Below, in pieces: positions 8,157-15,231 of a stretch of DNA of 54,024 nucleotides. Each line of letters begins with the position of its first letter. Within the stretch, counting starts at the first letter, position 1. Below the pieces are notes generated by a model, which was not told the origin of the DNA, ran no database searches, and saw only the letters and a program-made list of their open reading frames with translations. Both the position numbers and the translations under genes were made by a program. Location: IMG/VR virus record IMGVR_UViG_3300045994_000081, positions 1 through 54,024 of that record. One strand, written 5' to 3'. This stretch comes from a virus.

Positions 8157-9106
8157 ATTCTCATCCCTACAATTGCACCGCGTAAATTTTCACCGTAAAA
8201 CATGCACGGGGACGGATAAGTGCTCCAGTCTATTTTCTGCGCAACACCTTTCAAGTTCATGAGCATTTCGATATTATAAATTCCGTCCCATTGAAGGTCT
8301 GGAATTTCGTAGCTTGCGCCTTCGTTTAGATCGTCATGCGTGCGCACCCAGCCTGAACCAATGACCACACGCCCGCTCTTGTCACAAAACCCTTTCAGCT
8401 TTTCAAGTGCGATAAACAACCGTTCGTCCATAAGAACCGGATGCGCTTCCGCACTTAGCACCCGCGCAAGGTCAGGCCAGTCTGTTGCGAATAGCTGGGT
8501 TCTTATCCAGCGTCCGTCGCTGTAATGGAATGTCACATTACCTTCGGTCATTTGGGCATGGGTAGGCGCTTCACCAATTCTTATCATTTCTTTTATTGCA
8601 GCGCGGGGAATATTGACAGGGTGCGGAAATGCAGCTCCGATCCAGTATTCTACCAGCATCACATTATTCGTTGCGAATGCACTCTTGTCTTTAATCAGAA
8701 CCCCATTGCTCCAAGGTCGAGACGCATCGTCCCCAACGAAAGGCCATAACACCTTAAACGCTTCCAGAATTCTAGCACCGTCAATCTCAACGTGTTCACC
8801 TTCAGGCTCAACGTGTGGGGTGTCGCCTTCAATACACTCTACAAACGCCTTAAACGCTCCAGAGCGTACCGACAAGCGTCCAGCGGGTGTCATGCTCAAC
8901 TGTACGGTTTCGTCGCAGTTGGAAATCGCTTTAACCATGGACTCAGCTTTCGGGGTGCATTCTATGTCCAGCGGTATCGGGCTGCACAGCGCCAGCATTC
9001 CGTTATAACCGCGTACGATACCCTTTTCAATGCGGAAGTGCGTAAGTGAAGCGACAAGGTCTTTACGGGCAACAGCGCCCTGAACGAACTTTAAGGCTGC
9101 AAGCAT
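8153..9106 (-). CDS. Sliding-clamp-like protein (beta clamp family)
   Basis: A 317-residue protein with the repeated clamp-fold pattern. Middle and C-terminal parts show the DnaN-like sequence SNGVLIKD...ATNNVMLVEYWIG, a domain-linking strand (FPHPVNIPRAAIKEMI) and TDWPDLARVL, close to the beta-clamp segment around FPDYRRVLP. It is shorter than bacterial DnaN (about 366 residues), so one domain is reduced. The ATG abuts the stop of the DpdA gene, and the stop overlaps the polymerase start. Its role is to tether the adjacent polymerase to DNA. I find no clamp-loader gene in the window, so the host loader may be used. Confidence 0.7.
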   Translation of the reverse strand: MLAALKFVQGAVARKDLVASLTHFRIEKGIVRGYNGMLALCSPIPLDIECTPKAESMVKAISNCDETVQLSMTPAGRLSVRSGAFKAFVECIEGDTPHVEPEGEHVEIDGARILEAFKVLWPFVGDDASRPWSNGVLIKDKSAFATNNVMLVEYWIGAAFPHPVNIPRAAIKEMIRIGEAPTHAQMTEGNVTFHYSDGRWIRTQLFATDWPDLARVLSAEAHPVLMDERLFIALEKLKGFCDKSGRVVIGSGWVRTHDDLNEGASYEIPDLQWDGIYNIEMLMNLKGVAQKIDWSTYPSPCMFYGENLRGAIVGMRM

Positions 9107-10033
9107 TTAAAATAGCTCCTGAACAATAGATTTGAATTTTGTGTAATCGTTCTGCTCGTTCATCATCTCGCCAAGACGACCGTAAGCCCATAGATTATAC
9201 ACCGCACGGGATTCGTAAACTGTAGACAGACGTTCGTAGTTGAAACCGTTGTCTTCCAGCATTTTCATGACGTAAGCTTTTTCTATATCTGTCAGCGTGC
9301 TCAAGTGCTGTCCCGCGTCGTGTCTGCTAGGACTTTTATCTGACACGGAAATCGGGCCGTGATCAGGTGTGATAATACCGCCGAACGCAGCGGTCTGAAT
9401 CCATGAGCTAGAGTCCACACTCCACCACGGATATTTTTCCATAATTGGAACCGCTGTAATACCGAACGCATGAACTTTAAGCCTAGGTCTGCCACTTCCG
9501 TCAACAAGATATTTATCCCACATTCTATCCAACCATGTGGACAATTGCGCACTGGACCTGCCTACCATCCCGCCCAAAGTAATGTAATCGTAATTGGCAA
9601 CGTACCATTCAAGATATCTTTCGTCTTCGCCCACATGGAAGCAAGGAAGCGGTTTCGCGCCAAGGTATTCCATGTGAAGCTGGTTCCGGTAAGTTTGCAG
9701 CGGGTCACCAATACCGTCCAAAACAGACGCCATCACAACCCCGTCTTCAACGCGCCAGATATCCAGGTTACGCTTTATATATTCACAATAAGTGGGTAAG
9801 TCAATTGTGACTCCTAGCGTATGCGCGGAGAACGCGCCTGAGTCTAGAAAGACCTTCGCGCCGTTTTCCCTCATATTGTCAACGTACCGTTGCGCGCCAA
9901 TATAGTGATAAGACTCGAGGATATTCGGGATGTTATTATTCACAATTTCGCACTCGCGCTCGTTGAGCTTAAGATAGCGATTTTGGTTCTTCATATAGTT
10001 ATTTGTATAGACTGCGGCGGTGTATAGGTTCAC
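9107..10033 (-). CDS. dpdA: DpdA-like 7-deazaguanine DNA transglycosylase
   Basis: A 308-residue TIM-barrel protein of the tRNA-guanine transglycosylase superfamily. Residues 63-68 (LDSGAF) match the base-binding DSGGF of TGT, residues 153-156 (LGGM) its substrate loop, and D207 in SVDSSSW is the likely nucleophile. The zinc-binding C-terminal part of tRNA enzymes is absent, as is usual for viral DpdA. In characterised phages DpdA exchanges guanine in DNA for a 7-deazaguanine base, shielding the genome from restriction. The preQ0 pathway genes lie immediately upstream in the operon. Start is GTG 10033 with AGGAGCAACTT upstream; an ATG start is not available at that place. The DpdA subfamily cannot be set by eye. 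Confidence 0.8.
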   Translation of the reverse strand: MNLYTAAVYTNNYMKNQNRYLKLNERECEIVNNNIPNILESYHYIGAQRYVDNMRENGAKVFLDSGAFSAHTLGVTIDLPTYCEYIKRNLDIWRVEDGVVMASVLDGIGDPLQTYRNQLHMEYLGAKPLPCFHVGEDERYLEWYVANYDYITLGGMVGRSSAQLSTWLDRMWDKYLVDGSGRPRLKVHAFGITAVPIMEKYPWWSVDSSSWIQTAAFGGIITPDHGPISVSDKSPSRHDAGQHLSTLTDIEKAYVMKMLEDNGFNYERLSTVYESRAVYNLWAYGRLGEMMNEQNDYTKFKSIVQELF

Positions 10034-10080
10034 AAGTTGCTCCTTTCATACGTTAGTATAACACCGCAATGAATAGACGA

Positions 10081-10112
10081 TAACGGACGTATTTAAGTTC
10101 ATACGTCCGTTA
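10081..10112 (-). terminator. Twelve-base-pair hairpin between FolE fusion and DpdA gene
   Basis: Perfect inverted repeat TAACGGACGTAT / ATACGTCCGTTA with an eight-base loop, between the end of the gpt-folE fusion and the dpdA start. On the minus strand it is followed by TCGTCTATTC, a poor U tract, so it may be an RNA stability or processing element or a partial terminator that lowers dpdA expression. Confidence 0.5.
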
Positions 10113-10118
10113 GATAGT

Positions 10119-11051
10119 TTACTTAGACAGACTTAAGAATTCAGACCGAGCTTGCGCGTCATCTTTAATCGCACCGCGAAGACTTGTGGTCACAGTGTGA
10201 TGGCCTTGTTGACAAACTCCTCGCGATTCCATGCACAGGTGACGAGCTTTTATAATTACGCCAACACCGATGGGATTCAGGTGTTCTACCAGCGCGTCTG
10301 CAATCTGGTCGGTCAGTCTTTCCTGCACTTGCAATCGGCGCGCGAACATGTCAGCAAGTCGAGACAGCTTGCTGAGTCCCACAATTTTCCCGTTCGGTAT
10401 GTAGGCGATAGACACGGTTCCAATAATAGGCGCGATGTGGTGTTCGCAATGGCTATAGATTGGGATGTCTTTTACCAGTACCATCTGATCATAATTTTCA
10501 GCACCGTCTTCGAATACCTTCAACAGCGTTTTCGCGTCTTTACCGTACCCGCTGAACCAGTGCTTCCAGGCTTTAACCACACGAGCAGGCGTCTCAGCTA
10601 GACCTTCCCGCTCTGGATTTTCACCTATGAACTGCATCATACGGACAACCGCGTCCGTCGCGCTTTCGTCTTCACCCTTGCTGGTGACTTCCCATGGAAA
10701 CACAATCCAGACGTTCTTGTAGACTTCGCTCGTAGTCTTATCAATAAGCGCAAAGAAAGGAATGCCAGGGTATTCATCGCAATACTTGCGCATGGTAGAA
10801 CCGCTGTCGATCAGGTCGTCTACAAAGATATCCGCGTCGAGAGGGTCTTCCGCCATCTTGCACTGGATCGCATAACGACTCAACGCATTACCCAGCAGAT
10901 AAGCGACCGGAATTCCGCCACGAGGTACGGCGTAAATCTTTATGATTGTCGTACCGCTTCCCGCACGGGTAGACAGTACATATTCTGAAATAGTTGATGC
11001 AAGACTTGCCGCAAGGGATACGACTTCTTTGTGGGTCAATTTCGTTTTCAT
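10119..11051 (-). CDS. folE: Phosphoribosyltransferase-GTP cyclohydrolase I fusion
   Basis: A 310-residue fusion. Residues 1-125 look like xanthine-guanine phosphoribosyltransferase: PRGG at 43-46, the PRPP-binding IFVDDLIDSGS at 75-85, and WIVFPWE at 115-121, which matches the WIEQPWD end of E. coli Gpt. Residues 130-310 are GTP cyclohydrolase I: SHCEHH at 200-205 and C273 give the zinc site (C202, H205, C273), followed by ESRGVCQQGHHTVTT. FolE makes dihydroneopterin triphosphate from GTP, the first step to preQ0. The N-terminal domain could convert free guanine to GMP. Domain calls are strong; substrate choice of the first domain is inferred. It starts nine bases after queD. Confidence 0.85.
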   Translation of the reverse strand: MKTKLTHKEVVSLAASLASTISEYVLSTRAGSGTTIIKIYAVPRGGIPVAYLLGNALSRYAIQCKMAEDPLDADIFVDDLIDSGSTMRKYCDEYPGIPFFALIDKTTSEVYKNVWIVFPWEVTSKGEDESATDAVVRMMQFIGENPEREGLAETPARVVKAWKHWFSGYGKDAKTLLKVFEDGAENYDQMVLVKDIPIYSHCEHHIAPIIGTVSIAYIPNGKIVGLSKLSRLADMFARRLQVQERLTDQIADALVEHLNPIGVGVIIKARHLCMESRGVCQQGHHTVTTSLRGAIKDDAQARSEFLSLSK

Positions 11052-11060
11052 TCGGTTTCC

Positions 11061-11555
11061 TTAAAAAGTATAAGACGCGCTGCATTTTGCAGTCTCGTCA
11101 ATTGTAACGCTTTCAAGCATGACGCCTGTTCCCGCCAACTGTTGCGGACCAATTACGTTCACAAGATACTGCGCCATATTTTCCGCAGTCGGGTTGAACG
11201 GCAGCCATACAATAGAATCGTTCGTATAGTCTTCCGGTCCAATGTCTTTCCGAACAGAAAACTCACGCGCCATGCAATCTGAAATCCGATCCATAACGTC
11301 ATCATCTTCCCATGCCAGGAACTTGTGATCCCAGTTGTCTTCTAACCACATACACAGGCGTTCCTTAACAACGCCAAAGTCAATAACGCGACCAACACTG
11401 TCAAGCTGTTTCCACTGGTCGTCAATACAGTCCGCAACGCAAGTGAAATGGATTCGATAGTTGTGGCCGTGTAAGTGTCTGCATTTATTTTCGTGACCTA
11501 CAACGCGGTGTCCTGCGCTTATGTCATGGTATCGTTCTACGCGGTGAGTTCCCAT
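11061..11555 (-). CDS. queD: 6-carboxy-tetrahydropterin synthase (QueD)
   Basis: A 164-residue member of the PTPS/QueD family. The QueD signature CxxxHGH is present (C25-R-H-L-H29-G-H31), giving zinc ligands with H16 and a catalytic Cys; DHKFL and the C-terminal ESVTIDET complete the usual pattern. It converts dihydroneopterin triphosphate to carboxytetrahydropterin, the second step of preQ0 synthesis. The ATG shares one base with the stop of the ArcS-like gene upstream. Confidence 0.9.
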   Translation of the reverse strand: MGTHRVERYHDISAGHRVVGHENKCRHLHGHNYRIHFTCVADCIDDQWKQLDSVGRVIDFGVVKERLCMWLEDNWDHKFLAWEDDDVMDRISDCMAREFSVRKDIGPEDYTNDSIVWLPFNPTAENMAQYLVNVIGPQQLAGTGVMLESVTIDETAKCSASYTF

Positions 11556-12271
11556 TACTTACTCCAATCTTTCAGCTGTTCAAGTACAGGATTAAACATT
11601 CGTGGCCATAGTTCAGGATACATAGAGAAGCCCGCGTTTACAAAACCTTCCGCCTGACTTTTAAGATACTGCTCTTTGGTAGGCAGAATTACAAAATCGG
11701 TTATCAGTCCCGCTTGTTTTGCCCAAGGTCCGACAACAGAAGCGACCTTATAATTTCGCATATTGTGTCTGAAATTAAAAAGGACGTATTTGTAAGGGTG
11801 CGCGGTAAGAAACTCTTTCATTCGTCTTATGCCTACTTGAATATAAAGATCGTCGTGTTTCTTTTCACCGTGCGCGTCATAGTTAAGATACGGGAATTGC
11901 CCTTCTGCTTCTATTGGGATAAGACCGCCATTTGAATGAATTACAAGGTCCGCGTATTTTTCAAAATGCTCAAGATATACTTTCCACTTTCTGCTGAGGC
12001 TATAAGGTCTTGTCGCGGTGCAAAGGCTGAACAGTACCACGTTATGCCCTTTGGTATGGCCCTGAATAACGGATTGAAACGCTCGCTCCATTACCTCGGA
12101 ATTCAGAACGTCAGGGTCGTGTCCTTGGATGCCAGAAAGCGGACCCCAGTCTGCTTCAGGCACAAGCAAAGACCCGCCCTGCAAAATAGTCTTATCCGCA
12201 CGACCTTTCGTACCTTGCCATTCTACTTTTCTCGTCTTGCCTCTGTAAGGGAATTCTCTGAACTGTTTCAT
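11555..12271 (-). CDS. ArcS/DUF5591-like protein of the deazaguanine cluster
   Basis: A 238-residue protein. Residues 83-93 (LCTATRPYSLS), 115-123 (GGLIPIEAE) and 126-132 (FPYLNYD) recall the motifs CSA-x-KPYS-x-S, LGLVP-x-E-x-E and YP-x-x-x-YD of the DUF5591 segment in archaeosine synthase ArcS. In archaea ArcS attaches lysine to preQ0 in tRNA on the way to archaeosine. Here, between queC and queD, it may act on preQ0 base or preQ0 in DNA, giving a derivative beyond dPreQ0. The family call comes from remembered motifs and needs a profile search. SD is GAGA upstream of ATG 12271. Confidence 0.55.
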   Translation of the reverse strand: MKQFREFPYRGKTRKVEWQGTKGRADKTILQGGSLLVPEADWGPLSGIQGHDPDVLNSEVMERAFQSVIQGHTKGHNVVLFSLCTATRPYSLSRKWKVYLEHFEKYADLVIHSNGGLIPIEAEGQFPYLNYDAHGEKKHDDLYIQVGIRRMKEFLTAHPYKYVLFNFRHNMRNYKVASVVGPWAKQAGLITDFVILPTKEQYLKSQAEGFVNAGFSMYPELWPRMFNPVLEQLKDWSK

Positions 12272-12287
12272 TTGAAGTTATCTCTTT

Positions 12288-13043
12288 CTAGATAGAATTG
12301 TAATTATCGGTAGAAGGCAACGCCATCAGTCCTTCGTTCACGGCACGCACTACAAGCGGATCAGGTAAACCTGCTTGTTCAAAGCCATCCGCACGAAGTA
12401 CGTTGGCATGATTCATATCCGTAGGCGGGTACTTTCCGTCATAGCTTGTATGCGTATAAGCAAGCGCGTCCCAGCATTGCCAGTCTTTATGCGCAAGTCT
12501 TACCGTAGACGCTTTGTCCAGATACATTAAAGGCGTCCAGATGTAAATATAGCCTTTTTCGTTGCGGTTGTAGCCCAACGCTTCGTTAATGTACTTTTCA
12601 GCAGCGTTTATAAACGTATCTCGACAGTCAGAATAATTTGCGTTATCCATCTGACAGACGCCCGTCACCAATGTGGTCATTCCCAAAGCCTCAGCGCGGT
12701 TTGCGGCAATGGTAAGAAACAGCGCGTTTCGCATTGGGACAAAAGTCAGTTCGCGTCGATTGCCAATTAGCGTGTCCATCTGAACCGCGTTCTCATACTG
12801 CTCAAGCGCGTTTTCGCTGGTAAGCGGTGACATCGATATTAAGCAATTGGGAACCTTGATAACTTCGTGGGTCACGCCTGCAAGCTCCGCAACCTTGGCA
12901 GCAGCTTTGATTTCAATAGCGTGTCGCTGCCCGTAATCAAAGGTAATTGCATGAACATTTAAGGCGCCAAAGCGTGCGCAAGCAAGGAAAAGACAGGTTG
13001 TAGAATCCTGTCCGCCTGAAAGTATTACAAGAGCTTTTTCCAT
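12288..13043 (-). CDS. queC: 7-cyano-7-deazaguanine synthase (QueC)
   Basis: A 251-residue PP-loop ATPase, with SGGQDS at residues 9-14. It makes preQ0 from 7-carboxy-7-deazaguanine, ATP and ammonia. Fold elements such as FDYGQRH and VPMRNALF match QueC. Near the C-terminus the four zinc Cys (CG-x-C-x-x-C type) are mostly missing: the stretch reads YPPTDMNHA then VLRADGFEQAGLPDP, so the structural zinc site is lost or rebuilt. The ATG overlaps the queE stop by one base. Not fused to a glutamine amidotransferase, unlike Gat-QueC of archaeosine-making phages. Confidence 0.9.
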   Translation of the reverse strand: MEKALVILSGGQDSTTCLFLACARFGALNVHAITFDYGQRHAIEIKAAAKVAELAGVTHEVIKVPNCLISMSPLTSENALEQYENAVQMDTLIGNRRELTFVPMRNALFLTIAANRAEALGMTTLVTGVCQMDNANYSDCRDTFINAAEKYINEALGYNRNEKGYIYIWTPLMYLDKASTVRLAHKDWQCWDALAYTHTSYDGKYPPTDMNHANVLRADGFEQAGLPDPLVVRAVNEGLMALPSTDNYNSI

Positions 13044-13765
13044 TATTCAACTCCTAATAGTTTGTGGATTTGCAATTGCAGCGTGTACCCGTGCGTCATA
13101 CACGAGTCAACAACCGCTTGCAGGTTTAGCGCGTTAAGTTGCGCGTCTTTATAGTCCGCGGGCTGCAAGTATATAGGACCAAAGAAATCCTCAGGGGGTC
13201 TTGCAACGCCACCCTCGGAGCAAGGGTGTTCAAGTACATATTCGGGAAGACCGTCGTCCGCAACGTCACCCGCGCTTAGGACGTACTTATACGCGGATAT
13301 CAAAGGTGCAAGCTGACCATTAATCTTTCCAGTCTTAGGACTGCACACTACGAATAGGGCATCCGAGCGGGAGAAGTCTAAGCTCGCCCATTCGTAAAAG
13401 GACAGGGCAGGGGGTGGAAATGTGCCGTTCGTTTCGATCTGTACGGTGTAATCGTTTGCAAGAAGCAACTTACAAAGCTCGGTTATATTCTGGCGGAACG
13501 GTTCACCGCCAGTTATGACCACAAGGCACGCAGCATTCCGCAGCATCCGCACACCTTGCAGAATATCAATTGGTGTCGCGTTATAGCGGTTCACAGTGTA
13601 TTCAGTATCGCATTCAGGACATTGTAGGTTGCACCCTGCAAGACGTACAAATACAGCGGGACGACCTGCAAAAGGACCTTCGCCCTGAATGGTATAAAAG
13701 ATGGAATGTACGCTAAGGACGCCAAACTCATTGTTGACGTGTTTTTCAGGAAGTTGGTTGTTCAT
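13043..13765 (-). CDS. queE: 7-carboxy-7-deazaguanine synthase (QueE, radical SAM)
   Basis: A 240-residue radical SAM enzyme. The cluster motif is C45-x3-C49-x2-C52 (CNLQCPEC), followed by DTEY; YTIQGEGPFAGRPAVFVRLAG upstream and TGGEP at the SAM-binding strand are typical of QueE. It rearranges carboxytetrahydropterin to 7-carboxy-7-deazaguanine, the third step to preQ0. First gene of a tight unit queE-queC-arcS-like-queD-folE, set off upstream by a hairpin at 13784-13805. Confidence 0.9.
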   Translation of the reverse strand: MNNQLPEKHVNNEFGVLSVHSIFYTIQGEGPFAGRPAVFVRLAGCNLQCPECDTEYTVNRYNATPIDILQGVRMLRNAACLVVITGGEPFRQNITELCKLLLANDYTVQIETNGTFPPPALSFYEWASLDFSRSDALFVVCSPKTGKINGQLAPLISAYKYVLSAGDVADDGLPEYVLEHPCSEGGVARPPEDFFGPIYLQPADYKDAQLNALNLQAVVDSCMTHGYTLQLQIHKLLGVE

Positions 13766-13783
13766 TATAAATTCCGTAAAGTT

Positions 13784-13805
13784 GCAAGCGCGTCTCCGCG
13801 CTTGC
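13784..13805 (-). terminator. Hairpin before queE with GAGA tetraloop
   Basis: Nine-base-pair stem GCAAGCGCG / CGCGCTTGC with a four-base loop that reads GAGA (GNRA type) on the minus strand, between the Ala/Lys-rich gene and queE. There is no U run after it, so it is more likely a stability or processing hairpin than a full terminator. Confidence 0.5.
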
Positions 13806-13841
13806 GGTTTCGGGTAAACCTTGAAGGTTTAATAGAAAGAG

Positions 13842-14405
13842 TTATTGTGCAGCTTGTTCACCTTCGGTCGTTGCTGGTACAGCAGGTTCAGCAGGTACAA
13901 CGATCTTGGCAACACGTCCTTCAACGCCGTTGTATTTCTTCCAGCGAGCGTATTCGCAGCGGACGTTGGCTTCGTTGAGGCCCAGTTTACGAGCTTCTTC
14001 CAGCGCATTAGAAACCGGAACAGGTTGACGCAGCTCGCCGCTCAGACGGTCGAACATTGCCCAGGCTTGACCGCAAAGACCAGCAGCGCCAGGACGACGG
14101 ACGCCGTTTTGTTCTGGCCCGCGTTTGGCTTCTTTTGCAGCCTTGGCAGCAGCAGAGGCGTCAGCCTTTGCAGCAGTTGAGGCAGCGGTAGCAGCTTTCT
14201 TGTCTTCAATTGCTTTAGCTTTTTCAGCTTCTTTTGCAGCCTTTGCAGTGATCTTTTCTTCAGCCTTTACAGCGTCAGCAGCCTTCTTGGCATCAGCCTT
14301 TGCAGCCTTTTCTTCAGCTTTCTTTGCGTTCAGTGCGTCAGCTTGTGCAGCCTTTGCAGCGGCCAGTTCTGCAGCGATTTGTTCAGCGGTCTTTTGGTTT
14401 TCCAT
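13842..14405 (-). CDS. Ala/Lys-rich protein with duplicated C-terminal domain
   Basis: A 187-residue protein. Residues 1-90 are a low-complexity Ala/Lys/Glu helix resembling histone H1-like or coiled-coil tails. Residues about 97-170 form a compact domain (QNGVRRPGAAGLCG, then NVRCEYARWKKYNGVEGRV) that is clearly homologous to the C-terminus of the protein at 15232-15936. Both may bind nucleic acid. The gene is led by GGAGAACAAA and lies after the promoter at 14459-14487. No family name known to me. Confidence 0.7.
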   Translation of the reverse strand: MENQKTAEQIAAELAAAKAAQADALNAKKAEEKAAKADAKKAADAVKAEEKITAKAAKEAEKAKAIEDKKAATAASTAAKADASAAAKAAKEAKRGPEQNGVRRPGAAGLCGQAWAMFDRLSGELRQPVPVSNALEEARKLGLNEANVRCEYARWKKYNGVEGRVAKIVVPAEPAVPATTEGEQAAQ

Positions 14406-14458
14406 TTTGTTCTCCAGTGTAAGTTTCTAAATAAAGTTGTCGTGTAGCGGACGTCCAA

Positions 14459-14487
14459 ATAATACAAGCGAAAGGTTTGATGTACAA
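14459..14487 (-). promoter_or_regulatory. Sigma70-like promoter (TTGTAC-17-TATTAT)
   Basis: On the minus strand, TTGTAC (14487-14482) and TATTAT (14464-14459) are separated by 17 bases; the -35 lies in CGCTTGTAC. It is placed to drive the Ala/Lys-rich gene and the deazaguanine cluster. The sequence ACAAGCG occurs three times here on the plus strand (14464-14470, 14484-14490, 14499-14505), overlapping both promoter boxes. Confidence 0.65.
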
Positions 14488-14510
14488 GCGTTTATTTCAC
14501 AAGCGACCCG

Positions 14511-14948
14511 TCAAACTTCCCAAGGTCTTTTTATGCCCTCCATAGGTTTAATTAAGAACGAGGTGCCTACGGGGCTGTTTTGCGCGTCGTTTGCGGGTGC
14601 CTGTACCTTTGCCGCGACCGCTGTACGCGGTGCGCTTGCATGTGGTAAAGAATGCGCGGGTGCTGGGTTAAAGAGGGTCTGTTGCGCAGGGTTTCCACAC
14701 GGTTTAGCTTTACACAAGCGAGCAACAGCTTTCAGCATACTTTCGCGGTCGCCTAAAATGGTTCCCATTACCATCCCCGTGTTCCGATACAACAGTTTCA
14801 GCTCCAAAAGGGTAAAGGTACGAAACGCATTCTCGTCGCTTAGATCCAGCTTAACAAAGGGGAGTTTAGAATGCGCTTCCATAGCAGACCACTGATCCGC
14901 GTAAGTACAGACAAGCGTCATATTATAACGGTCAATAACGGCGTACAT
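14511..14948 (-). CDS. Hypothetical protein
   Basis: A 145-residue protein with an N-terminal folded part (MYAVIDRYNMTLVC, then FTLLELKLLYRNTG near residue 50) and a Pro/Ala-rich, probably disordered C-terminal half. The segment TLLELKLLYRNTGM recurs, as far as I recall, in other phage hypothetical proteins. The start follows the upstream stop by one base with a weak GGGG ribosome site, so it is probably coupled. Confidence 0.6.
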   Translation of the reverse strand: MYAVIDRYNMTLVCTYADQWSAMEAHSKLPFVKLDLSDENAFRTFTLLELKLLYRNTGMVMGTILGDRESMLKAVARLCKAKPCGNPAQQTLFNPAPAHSLPHASAPRTAVAAKVQAPANDAQNSPVGTSFLIKPMEGIKRPWEV

Positions 14949-14949
14949 G

Positions 14950-15192
14950 TTATTGCCCCGCTTTCGTGTACTGGGTGCAGACGCTATGCACGTCAGGAAT
15001 CCAGTTGGTCGTACCTTTTCCAGAGGCGGTCACAATATAAGTCGTTTCCACCTTGTTTGCTGTGCAGATCCACTGATCTTTGCGAAGTCCGAATTTTTCA
15101 GCGTGTGCGTCGTCGTAAAGGATATATCCTAAAAGAAGGACAAGCGCAACGCATCCCAAAATAATCAACCAATCCACGTTAAGTCTGTTCAT
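14950..15192 (-). CDS. Small membrane-anchored protein
   Basis: An 80-residue protein with one N-terminal hydrophobic segment (WLIILGCVALVLLLGYIL, residues 8-25) and a C-terminal domain with two Cys (WICTANKV and VCTQY) that could pair in the periplasm. AGGAGAATAAA precedes the ATG. Function unknown. Confidence 0.65.
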   Translation of the reverse strand: MNRLNVDWLIILGCVALVLLLGYILYDDAHAEKFGLRKDQWICTANKVETTYIVTASGKGTTNWIPDVHSVCTQYTKAGQ

Positions 15193-15208
15193 TTTATTCT
15201 CCTTAAAT

Positions 15209-15224
15209 GCGCCCCGAAGGGCGC
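15209..15224 (-). terminator. Hairpin upstream of the 15192 gene
   Basis: Six-base-pair GC stem GCGCCC / GGGCGC with a four-base loop (TTCG on the minus strand), followed by ATTTAAGGAG, which is the ribosome site of the next gene. It could terminate weakly or protect the downstream message. Confidence 0.45.
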
Positions 15225-15231
15225 GTCTGGT

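Noticed and set aside
14125-14430. Hydrophobic Ala/Phe/Ser-rich ORF on the plus strand
   Set aside because: It is the reverse complement of the Ala/Lys-rich gene at 13842-14405; the apparent membrane protein arises from complementary codons.
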